DNA of 64,000 nucleotides from Rhodoferax sp. U2-2l (GCF_020594515.1 NZ_JAJCTH010000008.1:62001-126000); one strand, 5' to 3'; counted from the first letter of the stretch, positions 8,459 through 17,229 are shown. Numbers and translations: made by a program. Notes: generated by a model from the sequence alone, not told the origin.

Positions 8459-9502
8459 ATGACCCAGCCCCGCCCTCCGCGCACCCCACCCGCAGCCCCC
8501 GCACGCCCGACACTGCGGGTCCCGACCCGCGCGCCTTCAAGCACCCAAGCGCCCCCAAACCAATCAGCCAACGCCCCCGCTCGCGCGTCGGCACCCACGC
8601 CCACGCGCAGCGAGCCACCCCGGCGTGGGCAACCGCCTGGCCCAAGCACCGCATCGGCACCGGCCCGCGCCACACCCAAAGTGCGGGCACGGCCCAGTCC
8701 CAATCAGCGGATGGGGCCGCGCCCTGTCGCGCCTGTCACGAAGCCCGTGCCGGTTGGCGAACGCCTGGCCAAACGGGTCGCCGCACTGGTCAACTGCTCG
8801 CGCCGCGAGGCCGAGCAAATCATCGAAGGCGGCTGGGTGCAGGTCAACGGCCAGGTGGTGGAAGAACCCATGGTGCGGGTGCTGGACCAAACCGTGCGGG
8901 TCGACCCGCAAGCCAACCCGATGGCGCTGGCTGAGGTCACCCTGCTGCTGCACAAACCACCCGGCTGGGAAGCGATGGCGCCACCGGGCGCCGCCAACCA
9001 ACGCGTCAAACCCGCGCAGACCTTGCTGCAAGCCGCGACCCACTGGGCGCAAGACGAGTCCGGTGAGCGGGTGCTCAAACGCCACTTTGCCAAACTGAGC
9101 GCGGGCGTGCCGCTGGAAACCGCCGCCAGCGGGCTGGTGGTGTTCACACAGGATTGGCGCGTGCTGCGCAAGCTGACCGAAGACGCTGCCGTCATCGAGC
9201 ACGAATTTATGGTGGAGGTGCAGGGCGAGGTGTCGGCTGAACAGTTGCACCGTCTGAACACGCCGGTAGCCAGCGCGCGGGACACGCTGCCGCCGGTCAA
9301 GATCAGCGTCAACAGCACCAGCGAGACATCGACCCGGCTGCGTTATGCGGTGAAAGGCGCGCACCCCGGGCTGGCGGCTTATGTGTGTGAACGCGCCGGG
9401 CTGCAGATTGTGAGCATGAAACGCCTGCGCATCGGCCGCGTCACGCTGGCGCATCTGCCGGAGGGGCAGTGGCGCTACCTGCAGACCCACGAGCGCTTTT
9501 AG
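8459..9502 (+). CDS. S4-domain pseudouridine synthase homologue (RluF/RsuA type) with altered catalytic motif
   Basis: A 347-residue protein. Residues 1-~95 are a Pro/Ala/Arg-rich disordered tail. ERLAKRVAALVNCSRREAEQ opens an S4 RNA-binding domain (~98-150), followed by an RsuA/RluB/RluF-like fold. The family active site reads GRLDxxTxGL with an essential Asp; here the corresponding stretch is GVPLETAASGL, with Glu at residue 220 and no Arg. The protein may therefore bind RNA without making pseudouridine, or use Glu. It is convergent with the ddpX gene, 3 bp away. Confidence 0.8.
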   Translation: MTQPRPPRTPPAAPARPTLRVPTRAPSSTQAPPNQSANAPARASAPTPTRSEPPRRGQPPGPSTASAPARATPKVRARPSPNQRMGPRPVAPVTKPVPVGERLAKRVAALVNCSRREAEQIIEGGWVQVNGQVVEEPMVRVLDQTVRVDPQANPMALAEVTLLLHKPPGWEAMAPPGAANQRVKPAQTLLQAATHWAQDESGERVLKRHFAKLSAGVPLETAASGLVVFTQDWRVLRKLTEDAAVIEHEFMVEVQGEVSAEQLHRLNTPVASARDTLPPVKISVNSTSETSTRLRYAVKGAHPGLAAYVCERAGLQIVSMKRLRIGRVTLAHLPEGQWRYLQTHERF

Positions 9503-9505
9503 CCG

Positions 9506-10054
9506 CTATTTGAGCAGCGCCTCACCCTCCACCTCGTCACTGAGCGGCGGAAAACGGCAGGGGTCGGGCAGGTTGTAGTGCCACCACTCATGCGGGTGGT
9601 GCACCCAGCCCGCAGCGGTCATCACGTCCAGCAGCAGGCGACGGTTGTGTTGCGCCAGCAAAGGGATGTCGGTGCAGCCGTGGCGGGATTGTTCGGTCAT
9701 CTCGTCAAACGCGGTGCCCATGTCCAGCGGCGTGCCGTCGGCGTGGTTCAGCGTCAGATCGACCGCCACGCCACGCGTGTGCATCGAACCGATGCGCGGG
9801 TCGGCCACAAACCTCGGGTTGGGCAGCGCCCCCCACAAGCGCCACTGCGCGGCCGACGGTCGGTAGGCATCCAACACCCGCAGCCGCAAGCCTTGCGCCA
9901 CCGCCAAGTCGGCGGCGCACACCAGCGCGGCCAGGGCGTCCTTGTGCAAAAAGGCGATGGCATGGTGGTAAATGACCTGCCCGGTAAGGTTGTCGGGCGT
10001 GGCATACCGCAGGTCGATATCGATCGCTGCGTGCTTTATTTTTTCTAGCGGCAT
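9506..10054 (-). CDS. ddpX: D-alanyl-D-alanine dipeptidase (VanX/DdpX family)
   Basis: A zinc peptidase of 182 residues that cleaves D-Ala-D-Ala. The M15D motif SMHTRGVAVD gives zinc ligands His and Asp, and EWWHY gives the catalytic Glu and third ligand. The conserved Arg is in LDAYRP. No signal peptide is seen, so a cytoplasmic location is likely, for peptidoglycan dipeptide recycling. The start MPLEKIKH at 10054 leaves 29 bp to the LysR-type gene and rejects an upstream extension of poor coding quality. Confidence 0.9.
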   Translation of the reverse strand: MPLEKIKHAAIDIDLRYATPDNLTGQVIYHHAIAFLHKDALAALVCAADLAVAQGLRLRVLDAYRPSAAQWRLWGALPNPRFVADPRIGSMHTRGVAVDLTLNHADGTPLDMGTAFDEMTEQSRHGCTDIPLLAQHNRRLLLDVMTAAGWVHHPHEWWHYNLPDPCRFPPLSDEVEGEALLK

Positions 10055-10083
10055 ACGTTTGCTCTGTATTTTCTGGGGGTCGA

Positions 10084-10980
10084 TTAAACACTGAAGAGTT
10101 GACCACGTGCCGCATCGGTGATGGCCAGCACACAGGGGTGGGTGATGCGGCGCTCCACCGACACCGCATAAAACTCCTCCACCAGCTCGTCGGTGCGCCC
10201 CATGCACACCACGCCAAATTGCGCACAGGTCTCGTCGTCCAACACGCTGGGCGTCATGAACACACCCTGGCCTTCACGGCCAAAAGCCTTCATCAGCGCC
10301 GCGTCGTCAAACTCGCCCACCACCACCGGCGCCAGTCGATGCCGCGCAAACCAGCCCTCCAATTGCCGCCGCACGGACGAGGATGCCCCAGGCACCAGCA
10401 TCGGCATGCCATCCAGACAGGCCGGAAAGTGGCCATGGATGCGCGACTTGAGGCCCGGCGCGCAGAAAAAACTCATCGCACTGCGACCCAACGAATGGTT
10501 GAACGCTTTGACACTGACCCGCCGCGGCATCGGTTCATCGGCAATCACCAGATCCAGCCGGTGCAGTGCCAGCGCAGCCAGCAACTCATCAAACGTGCCC
10601 TCGCTGGCCAGCAGCTTGATCGGCTGGCCAATGGCAAACGCGGGCTCCAGCAGCCGGTAAGCGATGGATTTGGACAACGAGTCGGCCACGCCCACCCGGA
10701 AGTCCAGCCGCTTCTGGGTGCTGCGTGTCTGGCGCAGCGCAGTCTCCAGGTCTTGCCCAAGACTGAAGATCTGGTCCGCATAGCCGAGCGCCAGGCGGCC
10801 ATGTTCGGTGAGCTCCAGCTGGCGCCCGTTTTTGCGAAACAGCGCCCGCCCCAGCCAGTCTTCCAGCAGCTTGATCTGGCCTGAGAGCGTCTGCGGCGTG
10901 GTGTGCAGCTGCTCGCCCGCGCGCATGATGCCACCGGCACGGGCTGTCACCCAGAAATAGTAAAGATGCTTGAAGTTCAT
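10084..10980 (-). CDS. nhaR: LysR-family transcriptional regulator, NhaR-like
   Basis: A 298-residue LysR-type regulator. The winged HTH starts MNFKHLYYFWVTARAGG and continues LHTTPQTLSGQIKLLEDWLG, which fits the NhaR subgroup rather than classical LysR. The effector domain covers about 90-298. NhaR activates the Na+/H+ antiporter gene in E. coli, but no antiporter lies nearby, so the target here is unknown. It is transcribed away from the IscR-like gene, with 138 bp between the starts, and 29 bp ahead of the dipeptidase gene. Confidence 0.85.
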   Translation of the reverse strand: MNFKHLYYFWVTARAGGIMRAGEQLHTTPQTLSGQIKLLEDWLGRALFRKNGRQLELTEHGRLALGYADQIFSLGQDLETALRQTRSTQKRLDFRVGVADSLSKSIAYRLLEPAFAIGQPIKLLASEGTFDELLAALALHRLDLVIADEPMPRRVSVKAFNHSLGRSAMSFFCAPGLKSRIHGHFPACLDGMPMLVPGASSSVRRQLEGWFARHRLAPVVVGEFDDAALMKAFGREGQGVFMTPSVLDDETCAQFGVVCMGRTDELVEEFYAVSVERRITHPCVLAITDAARGQLFSV

Positions 10981-11118
10981 GGAACAGACCTCATGTGCGA
11001 CGCTGATTGTTCGTATTAATCGAAGTTTAAATGTCTTAAATACGAATTTACGCGAAGTGAGTTGAACTTTATAGTTCGAACCGTGTCACTTTGACAGACA
11101 CTGACAGGAGTAATAAAG

Positions 11119-11640
11119 ATGCGTTTAAGTACCAAAGGTCGTTTTGCCGTCACCGCCATGATTGATGTCGCCCTGCGCGAAAAACTCGGGCCCGTGCCGT
11201 TGTCCGACATTTCGGCACGCCAGCAGATTTCTCTGTCTTACCTGGAACAAATGTTCAGCAAGCTGCGCCAGCAAGGTCTGGTGCACAGCACCCGCGGCCC
11301 CGGCGGTGGGTACACGCTGGGCCACCGCACCGACGCCATCACCGTGGCCGACATCATCAGTGCCGTGGAAGACCCGGCGCCCAAACTGCAGGGCGAGGAA
11401 GCTGCAGCCAAAGACATGGCGCAGGATTTGTGGGACTCGATGAACGCCAAGGTGGCCGAATTCATGCAGTCCGTCACGCTGCGCAGCCTGGTGCTGGAGC
11501 AATTGGCCAAAGGCGTGAAGATCGAGCAAAAGCCGGCGCCCAACCGCGGTGTGTTCAAAAAACCCAGCCTGCAAACCGTGCGCACCAACGCGCCGAACTC
11601 GGTGTTTGCACTGGGCCAGTCGCTGCTCGCACGCGGCTGA
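11119..11640 (+). CDS. Rrf2/IscR-family regulator lacking all cysteines
   Basis: The N terminus MRLSTKGRFAVTAMIDVAL, the recognition region SLSYLEQMFSKLRQQGLV and the wing GPGGGYTLG are those of IscR. The 173-residue protein has no cysteine at all: where IscR carries three Cys (about 92-106) this one reads DPAPKLQGEEAAAKDMAQ. It cannot hold the usual [2Fe-2S] cluster and should act as a cluster-independent DNA-binding protein or respond to something else. ACAGGAGTAATAAAG precedes the ATG. No isc genes are adjacent. Confidence 0.85.
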   Translation: MRLSTKGRFAVTAMIDVALREKLGPVPLSDISARQQISLSYLEQMFSKLRQQGLVHSTRGPGGGYTLGHRTDAITVADIISAVEDPAPKLQGEEAAAKDMAQDLWDSMNAKVAEFMQSVTLRSLVLEQLAKGVKIEQKPAPNRGVFKKPSLQTVRTNAPNSVFALGQSLLARG

Positions 11641-11657
11641 TCGGGCTACCGCCCCAT

Positions 11658-11676
11658 AGCGCCCGGGCCAGGCGCT
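11658..11676. terminator. Hairpin between convergent iscR-like gene and rnpB
   Basis: A 6-bp inverted repeat AGCGCC/GGCGCT with a 7-base loop, 18 bp after the iscR-like stop. On the minus strand the rnpB 3' end runs into a T-rich stretch (CTTTTATTTT) just before it, so it may serve both transcripts. Confidence 0.4.
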
Positions 11677-11689
11677 ACGAAAATAAAAG

Positions 11690-12033
11690 TGTGAAGCCCA
11701 CCGATAAGCCGGATTCTGTGCGTCCGGGTTGCCCCGGACGTGACTGCCATTAATCTGGGCCACTGATCACTCAGTGGCTCGGTGCTACCTACCCGCCAAC
11801 TCCGGGGGCCCCGTCAACGTTGGCCTACTTGGTATTGCTGCGCGTAGAGATTGCCCGTTTCACCCGCAACAGGTTGCCCCGTTGCGACTCGTCTCTGTTG
11901 CTCTGATCCTCACCTTATAACCTTGCGGTCTTTCAGTGGACAGCCGTTAGCTGCTACGCTGCCCTATGCAGTCCGGACGTTCCTCCAGTGCTCTGTTTCC
12001 AGAATTGCACCAGCGACAGTCTGGCGGGCTTCA
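11690..12033 (-). ncRNA. rnpB: RNase P RNA, bacterial type A
   Basis: Read on the minus strand, it opens with GAAGCCCGCCAGACTGTCGC, holds the conserved GAGGAACGTCCGGAC block and the GGTAAACGG-like core, and closes with ACAGAATCCGGCTTATCGG before GGGCTTCAC. These blocks occur in the order of the type A RNA, and the length (~344 nt) is close to the E. coli RNA (377 nt). It is the catalytic subunit that matures tRNA 5' ends. The ends are placed by comparison with E. coli and may be off by a few bases. Confidence 0.95.
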
Positions 12034-12040
12034 CGATGGG

Positions 12041-12046
12041 ATTATC
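12041..12046 (-). promoter_or_regulatory. Probable -10 box of rnpB
   Basis: GATAAT on the minus strand ends 8 bases before the inferred rnpB 5' end, the right distance for a sigma-70 -10 element. No convincing -35 was found. Confidence 0.4.
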
Positions 12047-12165
12047 GGGGCAATCGGGCCCAAGCCGTGTCCACCTGACGGCATAAGCATATAACCCGAT
12101 GGACAGAACAACTGGTTCAAAATAGCTGTATCCACCCCCACCGCGTGACTTTTCAAGGAGCCCTG

Positions 12166-13083
12166 ATGAAAACCGACAACGTCCTGCAAACCATTGGCAA
12201 CACGCCCCACATCCGCATCAACCGCCTGTTTGGCAACAGCCACAAGGTGTATGTGAAGTCCGAACGCGGCAACCCGGGGGGCTCCATCAAAGACCGGATC
12301 GCCCTGGCCATGGTGGAAGCGGCCGAGAAATCGGGTGACTTGAAACCTGGGGCCACCATCATCGAGCCTACGTCGGGCAACACCGGTGTCGGGCTGGCGC
12401 TGGTGGCGGCTGTCAAGGGCTACAAGCTGATTCTGGTGATGCCCGACAGCATGAGCATCGAGCGGCGCCGCCTGATGCTGGCTTATGGCGCCAGTTTCGA
12501 TCTGACCCCACGTGAAAAAGGCATGAAAGGCGCCATTGCCCGCGCCCAGGAGTTGGCCGCGGCCACCCCCAACAGCTGGATTCCGCAACAGTTTGAAAAC
12601 CCGGCCAACATCGAGGTGCACGCCCGCACCACAGCGCAGGAGATTCTGGCCGACTTCCCCGAAGGCATTGACGTGATCATCACCGGCGTGGGCACCGGCG
12701 GCCACATCAGCGGGGTGGCGCAAGTGCTCAAAGCGAAATGGCCACAACTCAAGGTGTACGCGGTAGAGCCCTCGGCCTCACCGGTCATCTCGGGCGGTGC
12801 GCCGTCGCCGCACCCGATCCAGGGCATCGGCGCTGGCTTCATCCCCAAAAACCTGAAAACCGAGCTGCTGGATGGCGTGATTCAGGTGGACGCCGAACCG
12901 GCGCGCGAATACGCCCGCCGCAGTGCGACTGAAGAAGGGCTGCTGGTCGGCATCTCCAGCGGCGCCACCTTGGCGGCCATTGCACAGAAACTGCCCGAGA
13001 TTGCCGCAGGCGCCACCGTTCTGGGGTTCAACTACGACACTGGCGAGCGCTACTTGTCCGTCGAGGGCTTTTTACCAGGCTGA
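12166..13083 (+). CDS. cysK: Cysteine synthase (O-acetylserine sulfhydrylase)
   Basis: A fold-type II PLP enzyme of 305 residues that makes cysteine from O-acetylserine and sulfide. Lys in GGSIKDRI is the Schiff-base residue, EPTSGNTG is the substrate loop, [10 protein letters not shown] holds the PLP phosphate, and GISSGA contacts the pyridine nitrogen. It looks more like CysK than CysM. AAGGAG lies 7 bases before the ATG at 12166, which decides against an ORF start 21 bp upstream. It is transcribed away from rnpB. Confidence 0.92.
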   Translation: MKTDNVLQTIGNTPHIRINRLFGNSHKVYVKSERGNPGGSIKDRIALAMVEAAEKSGDLKPGATIIEPTSGNTGVGLALVAAVKGYKLILVMPDSMSIERRRLMLAYGASFDLTPREKGMKGAIARAQELAAATPNSWIPQQFENPANIEVHARTTAQEILADFPEGIDVIITGVGTGGHISGVAQVLKAKWPQLKVYAVEPSASPVISGGAPSPHPIQGIGAGFIPKNLKTELLDGVIQVDAEPAREYARRSATEEGLLVGISSGATLAAIAQKLPEIAAGATVLGFNYDTGERYLSVEGFLPG

Positions 13084-13103
13084 CCAACGCAGCACACTGA
13101 CAC

Positions 13104-13119
13104 GGGCGCCTTGGCGCCC
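13104..13119 (+). terminator. Hairpin downstream of cysK
   Basis: A 7-bp perfect stem GGGCGCC/GGCGCCC with loop TT, 21 bp after the cysK stop, followed by a T-rich tract (TTTGGTTCTTTCTTT). Probably a rho-independent terminator. Confidence 0.6.
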
Positions 13120-13219
13120 CACTTTGGTTCTTTCTTTGCGTCATTTTTTCGTCATGCACCGAGAAAGAATTTTTAAGCACCAAAAATAGTAACGCCTCGG
13201 TGTGAACAGTGGGGTTTTT

Positions 13220-13225
13220 TATAAT
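13220..13225 (+). promoter_or_regulatory. Probable -10 box of gdhA
   Basis: A perfect TATAAT lies 28 bp before the gdhA start in an otherwise AT-rich leader; no strong -35 is visible. GGAG follows 8 bases before the ATG as the ribosome site. Confidence 0.5.
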
Positions 13226-13252
13226 GACATGCACTTTTATGGAGCATGATTT

Positions 13253-14596
13253 ATGAAATACCCCTCATCACACGCCTTTTTGACACAGCTTGAACGGCGC
13301 AGCCCGGGCCAGCCCGAATTCTTGCAAGCGGTCACGGAAGTGATGGACAGTCTTTGGCCCTTTATCTCGACCCACCCGAAATATGCCGACCAAGGCCTGC
13401 TTGATCGTCTGGTCGAACCCGAGCGCACCATCATTTTCCGGGTGTCCTGGATCGACGACCATGGCACGGTGCAAGTCAACCGGGGTTACCGCATCCAGCA
13501 AAGCATGGCGATTGGTCCGTACAAAGGCGGCCTGCGTTTTCACCCCTCGGTGAACCTGTCGATCCTGAAGTTTCTGGCCTTCGAGCAAACCTTCAAGAAC
13601 GCGCTGACCACGCTGCCCATGGGTGGTGCCAAGGGCGGTGCCAACTTTGACCCCAAAGGCAAGAGCCCGACGGAAATCATGCGGTTCTGCCAAGCCTTTG
13701 CGACCGAGTTGTTCCGTCATGTCGGGTCTGACACCGACGTGCCGGCGGGTGACATTGGCGTGGGTGGGCGTGAAGTGGGCTTTATGGCCGGCATGGTCAA
13801 AAAACTCAGCAACCGTGCCGACTGTGTGTACACCGGCAAAGGTTTGTCGTTTGGCGGCTCACTGATCCGCCCGGAGGCCACGGGCTACGGCACGGTTTAC
13901 TTCGCCGAAGAAATGCTCAAGCTCAAAGGCATGAATTTTGACGGGCTGCGCGTCAGCGTGTCGGGCGCCGGTAACGTGGCCCAGTACGCCATTGAAAAAG
14001 CCATGTCCCTGGGCGCCAAGGTGGTCACGGTGTCGGACTCCAGTGGCACTGTCATTGATGAGGATGGCTTCACCCCGGCCAAGCTGGCTGAACTCATGGA
14101 AGTCAAAAACGAGCTGTATGGCCGGGTGTCAGACTACGCCGACCGCATCAAGGCCCGTTTCGAGCCGGGTCGTCGCCCCTGGGGCGTGCCGGTGGATGTG
14201 GCGCTGCCCTGCGCCACGCAAAACGAGATCAACGGTGACGACGCCCAGACGCTGGTGAAAAACGGTGTCAAGTGTGTGGCCGAAGGTGCCAACATGCCTT
14301 CCACGCTGGAAGCTGTCAAGGTGTTTGAAGCAGCCGGGGTGATGTACGCCCCCGGCAAGGCCAGCAACGCCGGCGGTGTCGCCACCTCGGGCCTGGAGAT
14401 GAGCCAGAACGCCATGCGCCTGAACTGGCCGCGTGAAGAAGTGGACGCCCGCCTGCACAGCATCATGAAAAACATCCACGAGGCCTGCCTGCAACACGGT
14501 CGCCGCGCGGACGGCAGCGTGAGTTATGTGGACGGCGCCAACATCGCCGGGTTCGTCAAGGTGGCCGACGCCATGCTGGCGCAAGGCGTGATCTAA
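13253..14596 (+). CDS. gdhA: NADP-specific glutamate dehydrogenase
   Basis: A 447-residue hexameric-type GDH that aminates 2-oxoglutarate. The substrate region holds QQSMAIGPYKGGLRFHPSVN and the catalytic Lys in LPMGGAKGGANFDPKGKS. The Rossmann part VSGAGNVAQYAIEKA binds the nucleotide. Its length and the GPYKGG form match the E. coli GdhA class. It is monocistronic by context: its own promoter lies upstream and a GC-rich hairpin follows. Confidence 0.96.
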   Translation: MKYPSSHAFLTQLERRSPGQPEFLQAVTEVMDSLWPFISTHPKYADQGLLDRLVEPERTIIFRVSWIDDHGTVQVNRGYRIQQSMAIGPYKGGLRFHPSVNLSILKFLAFEQTFKNALTTLPMGGAKGGANFDPKGKSPTEIMRFCQAFATELFRHVGSDTDVPAGDIGVGGREVGFMAGMVKKLSNRADCVYTGKGLSFGGSLIRPEATGYGTVYFAEEMLKLKGMNFDGLRVSVSGAGNVAQYAIEKAMSLGAKVVTVSDSSGTVIDEDGFTPAKLAELMEVKNELYGRVSDYADRIKARFEPGRRPWGVPVDVALPCATQNEINGDDAQTLVKNGVKCVAEGANMPSTLEAVKVFEAAGVMYAPGKASNAGGVATSGLEMSQNAMRLNWPREEVDARLHSIMKNIHEACLQHGRRADGSVSYVDGANIAGFVKVADAMLAQGVI

Positions 14597-14608
14597 GCAC
14601 CACCGTAT

Positions 14609-14630
14609 CGCCGCCGCTAGCGCGGCGGCG
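14609..14630 (+). terminator. GC-rich hairpin after gdhA
   Basis: A 9-bp perfect stem CGCCGCCGC/GCGGCGGCG with a 4-base loop, 12 bp after the stop, followed by CTTTATC. The T-run is weak, so termination is likely but not certain. Confidence 0.5.
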
Positions 14631-14670
14631 CTTTATCATCGGCGGCTTGCTTGATGAACACGAGCCCGCC

Positions 14671-16470
14671 ATGATCAGACTCTCCGAACTCAAACTCCCC
14701 CTGTCCGCCTTGCCGGTGGTGACCCGCCGCGCCGCCGATGCCCCGGCAGAAACCGACGCCGACCGCGCACCCATCATCCACCCGTTTGAGGCCCTGACGC
14801 GAATGAGCGCCCAGGCGCTGGGTGTGGACCAGGCCGCCATCACCCATTTACACGTCTTCAAACGCAGTTTTGATGCGCGCAAGGCCGAGCTGCTGGCGGT
14901 GTTCATCGTCGACGTCACACTGAACGATCCGGCGCTGGAGGCCCGGTTGCTGGCCCAGTTCCAGGGCAACTCACACATCCAACCCACACCCGACATGGCT
15001 TACAAGCTGGTGGCCACCGTGCCCGCCAATCTGCCGCTGCGCCCGGTGGTGGTGGGTTTTGGCCCGTGTGGCATGTTTGCCGCGTTGGTGCTGGCGCAGA
15101 TGGGCTTCAAACCGATCGTGCTGGAACGCGGCCGCAAGGTGCGTGAACGCACCAAGGACACCTGGGGCCTGTGGCGCAAACACGTGCTCAACCCCGAGAG
15201 CAATGTGCAGTTTGGTGAAGGCGGCGCTGGCACGTTTTCGGACGGCAAGTTGTGGAGCCAGATCAAGGACCCGCGCCACCTGGGCCGCCAGGTGATGACC
15301 GAGTTTGTCAACTTTGGCGCGCCGCCCGAGATTCTGGTGGAGGCGCACCCACACATCGGCACATTCAAACTGGTCAAGGTGGTGGAGAACCTGCGTGAAC
15401 GCATCATCACGCTCGGTGGCGAGATTCGTTTTGAGCAACGTGTCATGGATGTGGAAGTCGACACGTCCAACGGCCAGCGCCAACTGCGTGGACTCACCGT
15501 GCTGGACCAGCCCAGCGGCCAAACTTACGACTTGCGCGCCGACCAGGTGATCCTGGCGCTGGGCCACAGCGCACGCGACACCTTTGCCATGTTGCATGGG
15601 CGCGGTGTGGCCACCCAGGCCAAACCGTTTTCGGTCGGCTTTCGGATTGAACACCCCCAAAGCCTGATCGACCGCGCCCTGTGGGGCCGCCACGCGGGCA
15701 ACCCGGTGCTGGGCGCCGCCGCCTACAAGCTGGTGCACCACGCGCAAAATGGCCGCGCCGTCTATAGCTTTTGCATGTGCCCAGGCGGCACCGTGGTAGC
15801 AGCCACCAGCGAACCAGGCCGCGTGGTGACCAACGGCATGAGCCAATACTCACGCGCCGAGCGCAACGCCAACGCCGGGCTGGTGGTCGGCATCGAACCC
15901 GTCGACTACCCACAGGACAGTGCCGCGTTTATTGAGGCTTTTGGGCCTGTGACCGGCGGACAATATGCGCAGGAAGCTCTTGAATTGAGAGCATTTGATC
16001 CGAAAGCCGTGCACCCGCTGGCAGGCATCAACCTGCAGCGCCAGCTCGAAGCCAATGCCTATGTGCTGGGCGGCAGTAACTACGAAGCGCCCGGCCAGTT
16101 GGTGGGTGACTTCATCCGGGGTGAAACATCGAGCCAGTTTGGCAGCGTGTTGCCCTCGTACAAACCGGGCGTCAAGCTCGGTGATTTGCACCCCGCCCTG
16201 CCCGACTACGCGATTGCCGCGCTGCGTGAGGCGCTGCCAGTGTTTGGCAAAAAGATCAAGGGCTTTGACCTGCCCGACGCGGTATTGACCGGGGTTGAGA
16301 CCCGCACCTCGTCCCCCTTGCGCATGCCGCGTGGGGATGATTTCCAGAGCATCAACACCACCGGTCTGTATCCGGGTGGTGAGGGTGCCGGTTACGCCGG
16401 GGGCATCCTGTCGGCGGCGGTGGATGGCATCAAGCTGGCTGAGGCTTTGGCGCGGCGGGTGGTTGGGTAG
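14671..16470 (+). CDS. NAD(P)/FAD-dependent oxidoreductase (COG2509 family)
   Basis: A 599-residue flavoprotein. After an N-terminal region of ~105 residues comes the FAD-binding motif VVVGFGPCGMFAALVLA, then ERG, and later VILALGHSARDTF and a C-terminal EGAGYAGGI, which complete the FAD domain of the uncharacterised COG2509 dehydrogenases. The substrate is unknown. The ATG at 14671 (MIRLSELKLPL) matches homologues in memory; an earlier ATG at 14647 adds 8 residues. Neither has a clear ribosome site. Confidence 0.85.
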   Translation: MIRLSELKLPLSALPVVTRRAADAPAETDADRAPIIHPFEALTRMSAQALGVDQAAITHLHVFKRSFDARKAELLAVFIVDVTLNDPALEARLLAQFQGNSHIQPTPDMAYKLVATVPANLPLRPVVVGFGPCGMFAALVLAQMGFKPIVLERGRKVRERTKDTWGLWRKHVLNPESNVQFGEGGAGTFSDGKLWSQIKDPRHLGRQVMTEFVNFGAPPEILVEAHPHIGTFKLVKVVENLRERIITLGGEIRFEQRVMDVEVDTSNGQRQLRGLTVLDQPSGQTYDLRADQVILALGHSARDTFAMLHGRGVATQAKPFSVGFRIEHPQSLIDRALWGRHAGNPVLGAAAYKLVHHAQNGRAVYSFCMCPGGTVVAATSEPGRVVTNGMSQYSRAERNANAGLVVGIEPVDYPQDSAAFIEAFGPVTGGQYAQEALELRAFDPKAVHPLAGINLQRQLEANAYVLGGSNYEAPGQLVGDFIRGETSSQFGSVLPSYKPGVKLGDLHPALPDYAIAALREALPVFGKKIKGFDLPDAVLTGVETRTSSPLRMPRGDDFQSINTTGLYPGGEGAGYAGGILSAAVDGIKLAEALARRVVG

Positions 16471-16473
16471 TTA

Positions 16474-16722
16474 TTGGTCGAATTGGCCTGTAGCCCTTAT
16501 TCTTCGAGGGCTTGTAGCTATCGTTTTTTGGGATTGCTTGGTGCGCGTGGCGCCAGGCGAGCAGCGGGGTAACCGTTCTCCGGCCCCCTCGCGGGAGACG
16601 GCTTCAGTTAGCCACTGGCCTGGGTGTCACGTCTGATGGTGATGCACCAACAGTCTCATCACGCGAATGGGTTCTGCGCCCGGTTACCCCACCACTCGCC
16701 TTCAATGGTTTGGGATGCGCTG
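16474..16722 (+). repeat. Long direct repeat, copy 1, flanking hipBA
   Basis: It has two parts. 16474-16523 is a small palindrome (AGCCCT...AGGGCT, then T-rich) of a kind scattered in related genomes, which may terminate the flavoprotein gene. 16544-16722 is a ~179-bp block whose ends are inverted: AGGCGAG near the left end and CTCGCC near the right, each next to GGGGTAACCG or CGGTTACCCC. Copy 2 at 18636-18890 has the same parts in the same order. No protein-coding role is evident. Confidence 0.85.
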
Positions 16723-16781
16723 TTGGGGTCAGATATTTGGGCTCTCGGTTCGCGCTTTGACACAGCTTTTTTTGTGGAAAA

Positions 16782-16856
16782 AATCTATGCATTTGGCTAG
16801 ATTTTTTGCAAATTCAGCCGCATACATCAACAATCTATGCATTTGGATATATTTCT
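16782..16856 (+). promoter_or_regulatory. Repeated operator-like sites upstream of hipB
   Basis: The exact 15-mer AATCTATGCATTTGG occurs at 16782-16796 and 16832-16846, 50 bp apart. A partial third copy, GCATATATTTC, lies nearer the gene. HipB autorepresses through multiple operator repeats, so these are the likely sites. The surrounding DNA is clearly AT-richer than its neighbours. Confidence 0.6.
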
Positions 16857-16917
16857 CACTAACAACAGCGGGGCAACTTAGAATCTACTCGCTTGCATAT
16901 ATTTCAGGAGGGCCGCC

Positions 16918-17229
16918 ATGCTGTTACCCGTGACGACAGTTGCTGAGCTTGGCATGCTCTTGCGCGCCACGCGCAAGTCCCAGGGTGTGCGTCTGGACGA
17001 TGCGGCGGGCGCCGCTGGTGTTGGCCCGGTGTTTGCCGGTGAGTTCGAACGTGGCAAAGAAAGTGTGCAGTTCGATTTGGCGCTCAAACTTTTGCAGGAG
17101 CTGGGTTTGCGGCTCCAAGTGGATGTGCCGGACTCGGCCCTGCCCCTGTTCAAGCAGCTGCAGGAAACTGGCCTGAGGCCGCTGCCCAAAAGAACCTCCC
17201 GTAAACCAGCCAAGGATGCCGCATCATGA
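16918..17229 (+). CDS. hipB: HipB-type antitoxin and transcriptional repressor
   Basis: A 103-residue XRE-family HTH protein: LGMLLRATRKSQGVRLDDAA, then AGVGPVFAGEFERGKESVQF as the recognition region, then a basic tail (KRTSRKPAK). It should neutralise the HipA kinase and repress the operon. AGGAGG lies 7 bases before the ATG. It overlaps hipA by 4 bp (ATGA), so translation is coupled. Confidence 0.9.
   Translation: MLLPVTTVAELGMLLRATRKSQGVRLDDAAGAAGVGPVFAGEFERGKESVQFDLALKLLQELGLRLQVDVPDSALPLFKQLQETGLRPLPKRTSRKPAKDAAS

Noticed and set aside
11070-11110. A tRNA T-loop-like GTTCGAACC before the iscR-like gene
   Set aside because: No acceptor or anticodon arms can be drawn around it. No other tRNA-like structure was found in the window.
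16544-16722. The large repeat copies as integron attC sites
   Set aside because: Ends read GGGGTAACCG and CGGTTACCCC, which do not match RYYYAAC or GTTRRRY, and the size is larger than usual.
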